Below are positions 63,091 to 64,000 of a DNA stretch of 64,000 nucleotides, in pieces (the stretch's first letter is position 1; every line of letters begins with the position of its first letter). The notes under the pieces are model-generated. The model searched no databases and had not been told where the DNA came from. It was given only the letters and a program-made list of their open reading frames with translations. This DNA comes from Rhizobiales bacterium Ga0077548. Lineage in GTDB: Bacteria > Pseudomonadota > Alphaproteobacteria > Rhizobiales > Xanthobacteraceae. The stretch is taken from contig LNEZ01000085.1 in the NCBI GenBank assembly GCA_001464215.1, positions 16,996 through 80,995 on the forward strand, in the 5' to 3' direction. The position numbers and the translations under genes are program-made.

Positions 63091-63279
63091 CTATTGAACG
63101 CCCATTTTCACGAGCAGATAGGCCCCGCCAACCGCGACAATCGCGGTGAGCAAGATCGAGCCGATCAGATAGGTCCAGAAGCCAGGCAGGGCACCCCATT
63201 TGAAAGGTTCGAAAATGCGGACGCGCTTCCTCTCGCTGCGGTCGAGCGGGCGGCGTGGATTCATGTCTTCATTTGTCAT
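63091..63279 (-). CDS. Small membrane hypothetical protein
   Basis: 62 residues from the ATG at 63279 (an ATG at 63264 and a TTG at 63315 are alternatives). A basic N-terminus (NPRRPLDRSERKRVRIFEPFKWG) precedes one membrane helix (FWTYLIGSILLTAIVAVGGAYLLVKMG). Similar short proteins occur ahead of methyltransferase genes in related genomes, as I recall, but I assign no function. Its stop is a few bases before the methyltransferase start. Confidence 0.72.
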   Translation of the reverse strand: MTNEDMNPRRPLDRSERKRVRIFEPFKWGALPGFWTYLIGSILLTAIVAVGGAYLLVKMGVQ

Positions 63280-63337
63280 GAGGCGTAGAACGCCATCCGG
63301 AGAGGATCGCGTCAAGCGTATGGCCGAAAAAGGAAGT

Positions 63338-63367
63338 TGGGGGAGGAACTACCGCGAACCTCCCCCA
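63338..63367. other. Hairpin in the glnII-distal intergenic region
   Basis: TGGGGGAGG (63338-63346) and CCTCCCCCA (63359-63367) are perfect reverse complements with a 12-base loop. On the minus strand a T-rich run follows soon after, so it may be a second terminator downstream of glnII. It lies in the 224-base gap between glnII and the small membrane gene. Confidence 0.5.
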
Positions 63368-63460
63368 CGACATCGTCCCTATTGGCCCTGGAGACCGACG
63401 CCGATCGCTTGCTGCTTTCGCGGCAAGGCAATGCCTACTCAAGTCTCTGGAAGAAAAATT

Positions 63461-63497
63461 CCGGAAGCCCGCGGGGAGGAATATCGCGGGCTTCCGG
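63461..63497 (-). terminator. Intrinsic terminator of glnII
   Basis: CCGGAAGCCCGC (63461-63472) and GCGGGCTTCCGG (63486-63497) form a perfect 12-base stem with a 13-base loop. Read on the minus strand it lies six bases after the glnII stop and is followed by AATTTTTC, the form of a Rho-independent terminator. Confidence 0.88.
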
Positions 63498-63503
63498 TCG
63501 CTA

Positions 63504-64000
63504 TTAAGCGGCTTTTTTCGCGCCGGCCGGGACTTCCGAGATCGTTTTCAGAATCTGCGAAGCGATCTGGTACGGGTCGCCCTGCGAGTTCGGGCGGCGG
63601 TCTTCGAGATAGCCCTTGTAGCCGTTGTTCGCGAAGGAGTGCGGAACGCGGATCGAAGCACCGCGGTCTGCAATGCCGTAGGAGAACTTGTTCCACGGCG
63701 CGGTCTCGTGCTTGCCGGTCAGGCGCTTGTCGTTGTCCGGACCGTAAACGGCGATGTGATCCTGCAAGTTCTTTTCGAACTGCTTCATCAGCGCTTCGAA
63801 GTAGTCCTTGCCGCCGACAGTGCGCATATATTCGGTCGAGAAGTTCGCGTGCATACCCGAGCCGTTCCAGTCGGTGTCGCCGAGCGGCTTGCAGTGGAAT
63901 TCGATGTCGATGCCGTACTTCTCCGTGAGACGAAGAAGCAGGTAACGCGCGATCCACATTTCGTCAGCGGCCTTCTTGGAGCCCTTGCCGAAAATCTGGA
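63504..64000 (-). CDS. glnII: Glutamine synthetase, type II (C-terminal part)
   Basis: The frame is open to the window edge, giving about 165 C-terminal residues. It matches eukaryote-like type II synthetase: AADEMWIARYLLLRLTEKYG, FHCKPLGDTDWNGSGMHANFS, VYGPDNDKRLTGKHET, SYGIADRGASIRVP and GYLEDRRPNSQGDPYQIASQIL. Makes glutamine from glutamate, ammonia and ATP; in rhizobia GlnII is the nitrogen-stress form beside GlnA type I. The start lies outside the window. A strong terminator follows. Confidence 0.96.
   Translation of the reverse strand, partial: QIFGKGSKKAADEMWIARYLLLRLTEKYGIDIEFHCKPLGDTDWNGSGMHANFSTEYMRTVGGKDYFEALMKQFEKNLQDHIAVYGPDNDKRLTGKHETAPWNKFSYGIADRGASIRVPHSFANNGYKGYLEDRRPNSQGDPYQIASQILKTISEVPAGAKKAA

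Noticed and set aside
62474..63199. Longer form of the methyltransferase starting at 63199
   Set aside because: The first 38 residues overlap the small membrane protein gene in another frame and carry no family sequence; the methyltransferase similarity starts at the GTG near 63085.
1..64000. CRISPR arrays, tRNA or rRNA genes, prophage, integrase or transposase
   Set aside because: I found no regularly spaced repeats, no cloverleaf-like or rRNA sequence in the gaps and no mobile-element protein in any frame. The short palindromic repeats are the only element-like DNA.

Overview
The window reads as ordinary high-G+C chromosome of an alphaproteobacterium of the order Hyphomicrobiales (Rhizobiales), most likely near Bradyrhizobiaceae. 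Support comes from a NadQ-type regulator beside nadABC, a eukaryote-like type II glutamine synthetase, an intracellular PHB depolymerase, DUF1194, DUF3096 and TIGR02301 proteins, a histone-deacetylase-like gene with xseB, dxs and tlyA, and two families of palindromic intergenic repeats of a kind I associate with Bradyrhizobium and Rhodopseudomonas genomes. I see no phage, integrase, insertion sequence, CRISPR array, rRNA or tRNA gene, and no gene-free stretch over 300 bases.

Layout. 1-2.1 kb: end of a flavin monooxygenase, a mandelate-racemase-like enzyme and its divergent TetR regulator. 2.1-5.2 kb: aroC, ribB with a degenerate GTP cyclohydrolase domain, and a DUF1194 protein. 5.2-8.3 kb: an RNA methyltransferase and a MATE pump bracketed by two inverted copies of repeat family 1. 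8.3-15 kb (minus strand): tlyA, dxs, xseB, deacetylase-like hydrolase, SDR and a DmdC-like acyl-CoA dehydrogenase. 15-19.3 kb: Sua5, an FAD hydroxyacid dehydrogenase, a NUDIX gene without a standard start, and small exported proteins. 19.3-24.4 kb: dihydroorotase-like protein, ygfZ, tag, HD hydrolase, tyrosine phosphatase and nadQ. 24.4-28.1 kb: nadA-nadB-nadC, with two NadQ-like palindromes ahead of nadA. 28.4-36 kb: twin MFS transporters, a low-G+C AhpD-like gene, an AcuI-like reductase, a LysR regulator and a broken TPR gene. 36-44.3 kb: ispE, polyprenyl synthase, glycosyltransferase, DUF2007, tRNA methyltransferase, S49 peptidase and macAB. 44.3-52.4 kb: glyQ, a cysteine hydrolase, glyS, two tiny membrane proteins with structured leaders, ppdK and meaB. 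52.4-64 kb: SleB hydrolase, M48 protease with LemA, diguanylate cyclase, a thioredoxin-thioredoxin-CcdA operon, phaZ, a glutathione transferase, a methyltransferase and the end of glnII.

Functional links. nadABC and nadQ form a self-contained NAD synthesis and control module. dxs, ispE and the polyprenyl synthase are three steps of isoprenoid and quinone-tail supply. xseB, tag, tlyA, sua5, trmN6-like, glyQ and glyS serve DNA and RNA maintenance or translation. The two exported thioredoxins and CcdA look like one periplasmic thiol relay. I found no clearly new defence or mobile system. The most interesting signals are regulatory or structural: a predicted Shine-Dalgarno-sequestering leader at 48175-48210, terminator-like hairpins abutting ribosome sites, covarying palindromic repeats, a NUDIX gene without an ATG/GTG/TTG start, a low-G+C patch inside glyS, and a deletion-frameshifted TPR gene.
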